This document shows, one piece after another, positions 6,994 to 12,614 of a stretch of DNA of 12,614 bases. Position 1 is the stretch's first letter, and each line of letters starts with the position of its first letter. The position numbers and the translations under genes are program-made. The DNA is from JACZSB01 sp965372015 (lineage in GTDB: Bacteria > Fidelibacterota > Marinisomatia > SCGC-AAA003-L08 > TS1B11), in assembly GCA_965372015.1 (NCBI GenBank), contig CBDVAP010000083.1, positions 1-12,614 on the forward strand. Reading direction: 5' to 3'. The notes beneath the pieces were generated by a model. The model saw nothing but the letters and a program-made list of their open reading frames with translations. It made no database searches and had not been told where the DNA came from.

Positions 6994-7820
6994 ACCGTCG
7001 CCACTGGCCGGTCATGCTCCCGCTGGTAGTCCTGGCGACCCTCCTGCTATTGCCCTCCTGCGAAGATCCCGTTGATGAGGGCATCCAGTCGGTGGTGCTT
7101 GAACGGGGGGCCTATGTGCGCATCGAGAACCGCCAAGATATTACCCAGCCGTTGGACAGTACTACTCTGGCCGTGGTGAATACCGACAGTTTTTCGCTGG
7201 AGATCAGGGCAGCGGGCGATACTCTACCGGTGGGCCTTGTGGAGCTGCCGACCCTGTTTATGATCGGCAACGACCAGGTTGGCAAACTGGGTGTCTATCG
7301 CGTTCCACCCGATTCCAGCCGCATCCGGGTATTCTTTAACAATCGCCTGGTGGGCAGTTTTTCCATCCCCGGTTGCGACTGGAACGACCCGCAGCGTTTC
7401 ACCCAGGTGGTGCTGACCTACGACGGGTCCGACGTCCGCGTATACGGCAACGGGACTTTCCTGGGCAGTTTGCCTGACGCAGTGGGCCTGGACATCGGCG
7501 ACAGCGACGCCCTGATCGGGGCCGATTGGAATACCCCCGGTGATGTCACCGACTTAGACCAGTTCTGGTACGGCGCCATCGACGAGGTGCGCCTGTGGAA
7601 CAGGGTGCTGCCCGACGATGAGATGGAGTTCCGCTACCAGAATCCGAAAAACCTGACCAGGAACTACTCCGCTGACGGACTGGTGCCGCTATTGGGGCTG
7701 TGGCGCTTTAATGAGGAGCCGGGTGACGGGCAGACCGTGCCCGACCATAGCGACAAGGGCAATGATGCGCTGTTATATCCGGGTAGCGGGCAGTTCTATT
7801 TCGTTAATGATGGGGCCTGA
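6990..7820 (+). CDS. LamG-like (concanavalin A-fold) lipoprotein
   Basis: The 276-residue protein starts with a classic lipoprotein signal (MNRRHWPVMLPLVVLATLLLLPSC), giving C24 as the lipidated residue. The body follows the LamG/Laminin_G_3 jelly-roll pattern: 'RFTQVVLTYDGSDVRVYGNG' (the usual W/F-x-H-V-x-x-T-Y-D-G ... V-Y-x-N-G strand pair), 'LIGADWN', then 'GAIDEVRLWNRVLPDDEM', the most recognisable motif of the fold. It ends with 'LLGLWRFNEEPGDGQTVPDH' and a short tail, a W-x-F-N-E-x-x-G motif often found at domain boundaries in this family. Such domains bind carbohydrate or protein ligands, or act as spacers. No ligand can be inferred. It is the last gene of the tightly packed group that begins at 3031; a 92-base gap follows. 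Confidence 0.83.
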   Translation: MNRRHWPVMLPLVVLATLLLLPSCEDPVDEGIQSVVLERGAYVRIENRQDITQPLDSTTLAVVNTDSFSLEIRAAGDTLPVGLVELPTLFMIGNDQVGKLGVYRVPPDSSRIRVFFNNRLVGSFSIPGCDWNDPQRFTQVVLTYDGSDVRVYGNGTFLGSLPDAVGLDIGDSDALIGADWNTPGDVTDLDQFWYGAIDEVRLWNRVLPDDEMEFRYQNPKNLTRNYSADGLVPLLGLWRFNEEPGDGQTVPDHSDKGNDALLYPGSGQFYFVNDGA

Positions 7821-7912
7821 GCATTTCCCTGGATTGCCTGCCTTCCACCACCGGGGTAAGTTCGGGGCCTCGGCTAACACTTTCATGTCACTGATATGAG
7901 GTCACCAACCTG

Positions 7913-9055
7913 ATGGGTAGACAAAACACAAGGTACTTCCGCGGCGCTCTGACCGCCATCTTATTATCATCGCTGCTACTTTTACCTGGCTGCCACAAGG
8001 CCGTCCCCACGCACCTGGACCAGGCGTTGAAGGCCGTCAAGCAGGCCCACGCTCCCGACCGGCGGCTGGAGGTCTTCGACATCGCCCTGGAGCGAGCCGG
8101 CGGGCGGCTGGTGGTGACCGGCGAAGTGAGTTGGCCCGAGTTTAAGACGGCGCTGTTGGACACCCTGGCTGTAGCGGCGGCCGGGCTGGAGATAATAGAT
8201 TCGGTGCGGGTGCTACCGGGGCCGGAGTTGGATACCCTGGTGTTTGGCATCGTCTCTGTCAGCGTAGCCAACATGCGCCCGGTGCCCTCGGTCTCCGCCG
8301 AGCTGATCAACCAGGCCCTACTGGGCACAGTGGTGCGGCTGCTTAAGTGGCAGGACGGTTATTATTACGTCCAGAATTGGGACCGCTACCTGGGCTGGCT
8401 GTCGAGTTCTTTTGTAACGGAGGTGGATTCCGCCGCAGCCGCCGCCTGGCAAGCCGGTAGCCGGGTGGTATGCCGGGCCAATTACGGTGTGGTACGGGAC
8501 GCGCCGGCCGGGAGCGGTACCATTCTGGTGGACCTGGTGCCCGGGGCGGTGCTGATTCGGTTGGGGCGCAGCGGCGATTGGCTGCAGGTGGGCCTGCCCG
8601 ACGGCCGCCAGGGCTATGTCCGGGCGGAACTGATGCGGGATGAGGAGGGCTGGCCACCCCTGGCAATGGAACAAGTCCTGGCGACGGCCCGCGACTACCT
8701 GGGGGTACCCTACCTGTGGGGCGGCACCTCCACCAAGGGGTTCGATTGTTCCGGCTTTACCCAGACCGTCTACCGGATGAATAAATTGACCTTGCCGCGC
8801 GACGCCAGCCAGCAGGTGCACCTGGGACAGCCGGTGGACCTGGGGGACGACTTTGCCCACCTGGCCCCCGGCGACCTGCTGTTTTTCGGCCCCCGGCCGG
8901 AGCGCATCACCCACGTAGCCCTGTATCTGGGGGACAAACGCTATATGCACTCCTCCGGCCAGGTGCACATCGCCAGTCTGGACCAGGCGGATGAATTATA
9001 TAATGATTACCGGTTTTCCACTTTAAGAACCGCCCGGCGGGTGCTGCCCCACTAG
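7913..9055 (+). CDS. NlpC/P60 peptidase lipoprotein with SH3b domains (probable gamma-D-glutamyl-diamino acid endopeptidase)
   Basis: This 380-residue lipoprotein (lipobox LLPGC, C27) probably cleaves peptidoglycan stem peptides between D-Glu and the diamino acid. Residues ~45-105 form a small alpha/beta domain seen in related peptidases (RLVVTGEVSWPEFKTALLD). Two SH3b-like modules follow: about 110-165 (LLGTVVRLL ... YYYVQNWDRYLGWL) and about 180-240 (VVRDAPAG ... DWLQVGLPDGRQGYV). The catalytic domain starts near 250 (YLGVPYLWGGTSTKGFDCSG). The active-site residues are visible: C279 in DCSG, H334 in THVALYLG and H346 in MHSSG. The two-SH3b-plus-NlpC/P60 layout and the 12-residue gap between the histidines agree with YkfC-type enzymes, as I recall that family. 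The start is supported by GAGG at 7898-7901, somewhat distant (11 bases). The downstream epimerase supports a peptide-salvage role. General wall hydrolysis is the alternative. Confidence 0.9.
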   Translation: MGRQNTRYFRGALTAILLSSLLLLPGCHKAVPTHLDQALKAVKQAHAPDRRLEVFDIALERAGGRLVVTGEVSWPEFKTALLDTLAVAAAGLEIIDSVRVLPGPELDTLVFGIVSVSVANMRPVPSVSAELINQALLGTVVRLLKWQDGYYYVQNWDRYLGWLSSSFVTEVDSAAAAAWQAGSRVVCRANYGVVRDAPAGSGTILVDLVPGAVLIRLGRSGDWLQVGLPDGRQGYVRAELMRDEEGWPPLAMEQVLATARDYLGVPYLWGGTSTKGFDCSGFTQTVYRMNKLTLPRDASQQVHLGQPVDLGDDFAHLAPGDLLFFGPRPERITHVALYLGDKRYMHSSGQVHIASLDQADELYNDYRFSTLRTARRVLPH

Positions 9056-9073
9056 TCCCCGGCCAGGGGCCCC

Positions 9074-10093
9074 ATGAAGCTGACTTACGAGATCATCCGC
9101 CTGGACCTGCAGCACACCTGGACCATCGCCCGGGGCTCCAGCGACTATAAGGAGAACGTCATCGTCCGGTTGGAGCAGGACGGCGTCGTGGGCTACGGGG
9201 AGGCGGCCCCCAACAGCCGCTATGACGAAACCCCCGAGTCCACCGTGGCGTTCATTGAACAGGCCATCCCGTTGTTTGCAGGGGCCGATCCCTGGCACTT
9301 CGTGGAATTGGAGCGGGCCATCCGGGAATTGCAACCGGCCCAGACCGCCGCCAAGGCCGGTTTGGATATGGCCTTGATGGACTGGGTCACCAGGACGCTG
9401 GAGGTGCCGCTGTATCGTTACCTGGGCCTGGACCCGGCCATGACCCCCATGACCACTTTCACCATCGGTATCGACTCGCCCGACGTAATAGCAAAGAAGG
9501 TAAAGGAGGCGGCCCTCTACCCCCGGCTGAAGATCAAGTTGGGCAGCGACCACGACGAGGAGATCGTGGCCGCCGTGCGGTCAGTGAGCGATAAGCCGTT
9601 AATGGTGGATGCCAACGAGGGTTGGCGCGATAAGCACGAGGCGTTGGAGCGCATCCGGTGGCTGGAAGGCCAGGGGACGTTCGCCATCGAGCAGCCCTTG
9701 CCCGCCGACCGGCTGGAGGACATGGCCTGGCTGCGGGAGCGGGTTAAGGTGCCCCTGTTGGCCGATGAGAGCGTCCGGACTGCCGCCGACATTCCCCGGC
9801 TGGCTGAGGCCTTCGACGGGATCAACATCAAACTGATGAAAGCCGGCGGGCTGCAGGAAGCGTTGCGGATGATCGGGATGGCCCGGGCGCTGGGCCTGAA
9901 AGTGATGTTGGGCTGTATGGTGGAGACTTCCCTGGCGGTCTCGGCGGCCGCTGCCCTGTCACCCCTGGCCGAGTTCGCTGACCTGGACGGCAACCTGCTG
10001 ATCAAGGATGACCCTTTCACCGGTGTCACTGTTGACCAGGGGCGGCTGGTGCTATCGGGCGACCCGGGGCTGGGGGCCCGGCCGCGAAACTGA
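9074..10093 (+). CDS. Dipeptide epimerase (L-Ala-D/L-Glu epimerase type), enolase superfamily
   Basis: This is a cytoplasmic enzyme of 339 residues that probably converts L-Ala-D-Glu, released from cell-wall peptides, to L-Ala-L-Glu so it can be degraded. The N-terminal capping domain (1-115) includes YGEAAPNSRYDET. The barrel carries the signature residues: K153-x-K155 (LKIKLG), D179 with N181 (MVDANEG), E206 (IEQP), D231-E232 (ADES), the second lysine region NIKLMKAGG (K253/K256), then GCMVETS and finally DLDG with D303 and D305. That last D-x-D motif is the one used by dipeptide epimerases to hold the substrate's alpha-amino group, which separates them from muconate cycloisomerase and o-succinylbenzoate synthase relatives. 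AGGGG at 9065-9069 lies four bases before the ATG. The gene sits 18 bases after the NlpC/P60 peptidase. The exact dipeptide preference cannot be read from sequence, as other members act on different dipeptides. Confidence 0.92.
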   Translation: MKLTYEIIRLDLQHTWTIARGSSDYKENVIVRLEQDGVVGYGEAAPNSRYDETPESTVAFIEQAIPLFAGADPWHFVELERAIRELQPAQTAAKAGLDMALMDWVTRTLEVPLYRYLGLDPAMTPMTTFTIGIDSPDVIAKKVKEAALYPRLKIKLGSDHDEEIVAAVRSVSDKPLMVDANEGWRDKHEALERIRWLEGQGTFAIEQPLPADRLEDMAWLRERVKVPLLADESVRTAADIPRLAEAFDGINIKLMKAGGLQEALRMIGMARALGLKVMLGCMVETSLAVSAAAALSPLAEFADLDGNLLIKDDPFTGVTVDQGRLVLSGDPGLGARPRN

Positions 10094-10099
10094 CCGGTA

Positions 10100-10129
10100 G
10101 GCGGACCTTTTGATCCGCCGGCTGGCGGA
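10100..10129. repeat. Three-armed inverted repeat with two mutually exclusive hairpins
   Basis: Arm A GGCGGA (10100-10105), arm B TCCGCC (10114-10119) and arm C GGCGGA (10124-10129). B can pair with A (8-base loop) or with C (4-base loop GGCT), but not with both. A further GCGGAC lies at 10135-10140. The structure sits in the short gap between the convergent genes ending at 10093 (plus) and 10196 (minus). No run of T follows on either strand, so it is not a canonical intrinsic terminator, though it may slow or end transcription. Confidence 0.6.
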
Positions 10130-10195
10130 CTGACGCGGACTTGAACCCCGCTGAAAGCCAGGGATCAGTGGATCGAATGAGAGGATCCTAATCAG

Positions 10196-11470
10196 TTAGC
10201 GATCGGCTTTGACCATGGTTCCCCTCATGGCAGGGTCAATTTTTGGCAACAACTGTTCCAGCAGTTCGGGATTAAACGGGGTGCTTTTTCGAGCAGCGAT
10301 CACGGCCCGCCCCGGGCTCAGTCCCTTCGTCAGGATGGCACCGGGAATCTCCACCAAGGCTCGCATGAAATAGGTCTGGTCCCAGGCTGTCAGGGTCGTG
10401 CCGTTCCAGTTAAAGGCCCGGTCGTTGTCTACGAGATCATACCCAAAGGCAGGATAGCTGGAACCATCATACATCATTACAACATAAAAGTTGCCGTCAA
10501 CCGCGATGTTGCTGTCAAGATAACTGACTACAAACCACCCGGTGGCTGTAGCTTCCACGGATTTTTCACCTCTGGTTGTGAGATCGCCGCCCCCATCGTA
10601 AACGAAGGCCAGTGACCTGAAAGTTCCCCCTGCGGAAACATTGGTAAGATAAAAACTGGTGGCAATTAATCTGGCCGGCTGGCTTGCAGTGACCAAATTG
10701 AGTGAAGCCTGGCCGGCGGTTTCCCAGTAATAGCCACCTGCGGGCTCGCCATCGTCGTAGCCCAGTACCTCCCAACTGGGCGTCTGGACGCCCACAGCGG
10801 TACTGCGTCTACCCAGGCCTTCGGTATCCCAGACGATGACCGCATAGTAATACGTGCTGTCGAGAGTGACATCCTCATCGATATAAGTGGTCGTGCTCTT
10901 GGCGGTGATTTCAACGATGCTCTCCCTGGTTAAGGAGGAAGTAAGGTCGGCGCCGGTCGCAGCGCGCACCAGTTCGTAGGAAGCAAAATCTACATCCGTG
11001 CTGGTTGTCCAGGACAGCGCCACTGAAACGGCGTTAAAACCGGTGATCGTCAGGGTTGAGGCAGAGGGGTAATGCCCTTCCGTTGTGATAGTAACGGTCT
11101 CGATATCATTGAGGATGTCCTGTGTCGTAGAGCCGCTATACTGGAGGATGCCGCTGCCGTCTTTGCATTCAATCGAAAATGAGCGGGCCTTTCCTTTGGG
11201 TACCTCAATCGTGCCGCTGGCGGTTTCCCCGCTGATGGTCAAGGATTCCACAATATCCTCCATGTCAGCGGCAGTGACGGTTACCGTGACGCTGGTGATG
11301 GCAACTATTTTTGGCAGACCAGTAACCGCATCGTGAGGAAACTCACCATTGGGTAGGTTAATCCTCAGCGTGATGGTACTGGCGCCGGAACTGGATAGAG
11401 GATCATCTGTGGAACAGGCCGGGCAGGCGAACAACACCGGGATGATAAGTAGCAAGTGATATTGACGCAT
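10196..11470 (-). CDS. FN3-containing lipoprotein with a C-terminal 'YDDG' beta-sandwich domain
   Basis: The product has 424 residues from ATG at 11470. A TTG at 11503 in the same frame would place 11 residues ahead of the signal peptide and overlap the upstream gene, so it is less likely. The signal sequence MRQYHLLLIIPVLFAC gives C16 as the probable lipidated cysteine; C19 is an alternative. Residues 33-132 form a beta domain common in lipoproteins of this kind (VTVTVTAADMEDIVESLTIS ... GTIEVPKGKARSFSIECKDG). Residues ~137-230 are an FN3 module (VALSWTTSTDVDFASYELVR ... STYYYAVIVWDTEG). From 238 (YDDGEPAGGYYW) to about 375 is a domain resembling the 'YDDG' beta-sandwich that I associate with exported proteins of FCB-type bacteria. 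A final ~45-residue tail is basic and proline-containing and has no recognised sorting signal. It follows the CsgG-like gene by 16 bases, in a likely operon. No ligand or enzymatic role is evident. Confidence 0.8.
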   Translation of the reverse strand: MRQYHLLLIIPVLFACPACSTDDPLSSSGASTITLRINLPNGEFPHDAVTGLPKIVAITSVTVTVTAADMEDIVESLTISGETASGTIEVPKGKARSFSIECKDGSGILQYSGSTTQDILNDIETVTITTEGHYPSASTLTITGFNAVSVALSWTTSTDVDFASYELVRAATGADLTSSLTRESIVEITAKSTTTYIDEDVTLDSTYYYAVIVWDTEGLGRRSTAVGVQTPSWEVLGYDDGEPAGGYYWETAGQASLNLVTASQPARLIATSFYLTNVSAGGTFRSLAFVYDGGGDLTTRGEKSVEATATGWFVVSYLDSNIAVDGNFYVVMMYDGSSYPAFGYDLVDNDRAFNWNGTTLTAWDQTYFMRALVEIPGAILTKGLSPGRAVIAARKSTPFNPELLEQLLPKIDPAMRGTMVKADR

Positions 11471-11486
11471 GATAATACTCGATCGT

Positions 11487-12197
11487 CTAGGGTTGAATAT
11501 CAACGGTTATGCCTACAGAGGCAGTCTTTGGTTCCTCTTCCGGCATGGTGAGAACGTAATAGGCTGCCCCACCGGCTCCCAGAACCAGCAACCAAACCAG
11601 TATCCTGGGTTTCTTTTTGACTACCGGCTGGGGTTGGACTTGCGGTTGTGGCTGGGGCTGTGCTTGCGGCTGGGGTGGAGCGACGGCTACCGGCGTTCCT
11701 GTCAATTGCCTTTCCATAGCCTCAGCCATTTGGTCCATGAGTTTAAAAAGTCCTTCCCCCGCCTCAGGCCCCTGTACGCTTTCAGCCGCGAGGATCCTGG
11801 CGGTCTGAACGTCGATCAACCGGGCGTTGATGCGGACGAAGCCGCTGATGGAGACAAAACTCCCAACCATAATGGTGGTAGCGCCTACGGCCCGGCCCAG
11901 CTCGGCCGCCGTCTCTTCATCCACAATGCCCAGCATGTTCATTTCCATTTCCCTAAGGGCAGCTTCCAGCCGGCTCCTTTCCACTATTTCCAGCCGTCCG
12001 CTGATGGCCATAGTAGTGCTGATAGCCTCAGGGATGGTCTGTTCCAGGTAGTTCAACCGGCTGTTCTGGCTGGTATTCTTAAAATCCACAATAGCGATTA
12101 CGTTCTTATCCCTTTGTTGCCATGAAAATGGTAGGGCGACCTCGTACAATGAAAAGACAACGAGCAGGAGTGTGGCCACAGCCTTTCTTGCCTTCAT
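11487..12197 (-). CDS. CsgG-like exported protein with a proline-glutamine linker and C-terminal membrane helix
   Basis: The product has 236 residues. Residues 1-25 look like a signal peptide or N-terminal anchor (AVATLLLVVFSLYEVALPFS) without a lipobox. Residues 32-165 match the CsgG-like fold: VIAIVDFKN, then RLEIVERSRLEAALREME, ELGRAVGATTIMVGSF and VRINARLIDVQTARIL. In the known family CsgG forms the outer-membrane pore for curli subunits, but most relatives with this domain have unknown roles. A low-complexity P/Q linker (174-191) and a basic patch KKKPR lead to a hydrophobic helix (199-216) and a short tail. That C-terminal anchor is absent from classical CsgG, so a curli-secretion role should not be assumed. 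The ATG at 12197 is preceded by AAGGATGG at moderate spacing. It is the first gene of a two-gene minus-strand unit. Confidence 0.82.
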   Translation of the reverse strand: MKARKAVATLLLVVFSLYEVALPFSWQQRDKNVIAIVDFKNTSQNSRLNYLEQTIPEAISTTMAISGRLEIVERSRLEAALREMEMNMLGIVDEETAAELGRAVGATTIMVGSFVSISGFVRINARLIDVQTARILAAESVQGPEAGEGLFKLMDQMAEAMERQLTGTPVAVAPPQPQAQPQPQPQVQPQPVVKKKPRILVWLLVLGAGGAAYYVLTMPEEEPKTASVGITVDIQP

Positions 12198-12231
12198 AAA
12201 TCCATCCTTACTGGGCAGGGGAGTTGCACTG

Positions 12232-12260
12232 ATTCTATCTGCAATCGATCCATTTGCCGG
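12232..12260 (-). promoter_or_regulatory. Possible promoter for the CsgG-like operon
   Basis: On the minus strand TAGAAT (12237 to 12232) matches TATAAT at 5 of 6 bases. The sequence 17 bases upstream is CCGGCA (12260 to 12255), only 3 of 6 against TTGACA, so the -35 is weak. The predicted start would be about 12225, giving a leader near 30 bases that includes the AAGGATGG ribosome-binding region. An inverted repeat overlaps the spacer and -35, as operators often do. Confidence 0.3.
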
Positions 12261-12266
12261 ATTGCA
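12240..12266. promoter_or_regulatory. Inverted repeat, candidate operator
   Basis: TGCAATC (12240-12246) and GATTGCA (12260-12266) are perfect inverted 7-base arms separated by 13 bases. The half-sites are centred 20 bases apart, close to two helical turns, which suits a dimeric DNA-binding protein. The repeat covers the spacer and -35 of the proposed promoter. No regulator gene is in the window, so the binding protein is unknown. Confidence 0.35.
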
Positions 12267-12272
12267 TCACAT

Positions 12273-12291
12273 TAATAGGCCCCGCCTATTA
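12273..12291. repeat. Compact inverted repeat (8-base arms, 3-base centre)
   Basis: TAATAGGC (12273-12280), CCC (12281-12283) and GCCTATTA (12284-12291) form a perfect palindromic element just upstream of the proposed -35 of the CsgG-like operon. It could be a protein-binding site. As RNA it would form a tight hairpin, but no gene ends nearby that would need a terminator and no adequate T-run follows. Confidence 0.6.
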
Positions 12292-12507
12292 TTTGACGCA
12301 CTGACAAGCAGGGTTAACGGTAGGTTAAAGGTAAATGCAGAAGACGCGGTCTAACAAGAACTAATCCATCGGAATAAACTTAATCTTCTCTGCAGAATTA
12401 CGATGCTTTATCTGAATTAAAGGGCCGCCCCTCTGCTCAGAATCCTCGCCCAACTCGTAATCCCGCGGGAATTGATATTTTGCTTCGCGGGCATATGTAG
12501 TACGGCC

Positions 12508-12614
12508 TCAGGCCGGGGTCTCTTCAGCAGCTTCCAATTCCTTATACGCCGCCCGCACATCGCCCAGGCAGCACTTGCCTTTAGGATTCTTAACCTCGCA
12601 GCTGCAGCTCCCGG
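12508..12614 (-). CDS. C-terminal end of a small cysteine-rich protein (start outside the window)
   Basis: On the minus strand a frame is open from the window edge to a TGA at 12510-12508. It encodes 34 visible residues beginning GSCSCEVKNPKGKCCLGDVR and then a short charged helix rich in A and E that ends ...ETPA. Four cysteines in a CxC ... CC arrangement within 13 residues, with the NPKGKCCLGDV core, suggest metal or iron-sulfur binding. I do not recognise the family with certainty. It is not the N-terminal pattern of BFD-type [2Fe-2S] ferredoxins. The gene is small enough to miss, but the cysteine spacing and the stop followed by non-coding sequence support it as real. A hairpin (CGGCC-TCA-GGCCG, 12503-12515) overlaps the stop codon. 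Confidence 0.5.
   Translation of the reverse strand, partial: GSCSCEVKNPKGKCCLGDVRAAYKELEAAEETPA

Larger units (their letters stand above)
12198..12507. other. Non-coding stretch of 310 bases upstream of the CsgG-like operon
   Basis: No supported gene lies here. It is visibly more AT-rich than its surroundings, especially 12285-12420. It contains two inverted repeats (12240-12266 and 12273-12291), a possible minus-strand -10 element (12232-12237), the GGTTAA-type direct repeats near 12311-12330 (GGGTTAACGGTAGGTTAAAGG), and a perfect 10-base palindrome TCCCGCGGGA at 12461-12470. The left part is probably the control region for the CsgG-like gene; the right part is the 3' flank of the partial gene at the window edge. 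Confidence 0.6.

Noticed and set aside
8318..8968. 216-residue open frame on the minus strand opposite the NlpC/P60 gene
   Set aside because: It lies entirely within a gene with all catalytic residues, and its translation is low-complexity H/Q/G-rich with no domain pattern.
10123..10198. tRNA-like 3' end on the minus strand (TTCAAGT loop, then stem, seven-base acceptor, one base and CCA; five of seven acceptor pairs possible with 10198-10192)
   Set aside because: The T-stem has a G-G mismatch, the two terminal acceptor pairs fail, and no D-arm with GG loop or proper anticodon stem-loop can be drawn. It is probably coincidence, or at most a decayed remnant.
10163..10204. Four GATC sites within 42 bases
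   Set aside because: No origin-like features such as DnaA boxes or an AT-rich stretch accompany them, and two overlap other short palindromes (GGATCC, CGATCG). The cluster is small enough to be chance.
11469..12125. 218-residue plus-strand open frame opposite the CsgG-like gene
   Set aside because: The minus-strand frame has a clear CsgG-like fold, signal sequence and membrane helix. The plus-strand product shows only repetitive L/R/G and H/F runs mirroring the P/Q linker codons.
12172..12354. 60-residue plus-strand open frame upstream of the CsgG-like gene
   Set aside because: It begins inside the CsgG-like signal peptide region on the opposite strand, has no ribosome-binding site and crosses both inverted repeats. 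It is better read as control region.
12462..12491. CCCGCG/CGCGGG hairpin as a terminator for the partial minus-strand gene
   Set aside because: The loop is 18 bases and no T-run follows on the minus strand, so it does not meet the usual terminator pattern.

Overview
The window looks like a chromosomal piece of a GC-rich, Gram-negative-type bacterium, probably from one of the less studied phyla around the Fibrobacteres-Chlorobi-Bacteroidetes (FCB) assemblage. This is inference. It rests on the large share of exported proteins, the many lipoproteins with Ig-like, fibronectin type III (FN3), LamG and PEGA domains, an outer-membrane beta-barrel, a CsgG-like protein, and several signal peptides predicted to be cleaved just before glutamine. 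No rRNA, convincing tRNA, CRISPR array, insertion sequence or phage gene was seen.

Layout, plus strand. At 2-310 is the C-terminal end of a gene that starts outside the window, probably a serine-hydrolase (beta-lactamase-fold) family protein. A short intergenic gap carries a hexanucleotide tandem repeat (321-353) and leads into dnaG (391-2193), with complete zinc-binding and Toprim signatures. The next gene overlaps the end of dnaG and encodes a DUF481-like outer-membrane barrel. A possible sigma-70-type promoter (2984-3012) then precedes four tightly packed genes (3031-7820) that appear to form one operon: a PEGA-domain protein with a C-terminal membrane helix, a secreted protein with YD-like segments, a long lipoprotein with an Ig-like domain and about six FN3 modules, and a LamG-like lipoprotein. 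Two of the three junctions are ATGA stop/start overlaps, and every product is predicted to be exported. Next come a lipoprotein NlpC/P60 peptidase with SH3b domains (7913-9055) and, 18 bases later, an L-Ala-D/L-Glu-type dipeptide epimerase (9074-10093). Together they make a plausible two-step route for salvaging cell-wall peptides.

Layout, minus strand. A convergent operon enters from the other side: a CsgG-like protein (11487-12197) followed after 16 bases by an FN3 lipoprotein ending in a 'YDDG' beta-sandwich domain (10196-11470). The convergent junction near 10100-10130 holds a three-armed repeat that can fold in two mutually exclusive ways. Upstream of the CsgG-like gene is a 310-base non-coding stretch with two inverted repeats and a possible promoter. 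The right edge contains the C-terminal end of a small cysteine-rich minus-strand protein.

The region mixes one housekeeping gene (dnaG) with genes for envelope and surface proteins. The best candidate for an undescribed system is the 3031-7820 envelope operon. Its architecture is clear but its function cannot be read from the sequence.
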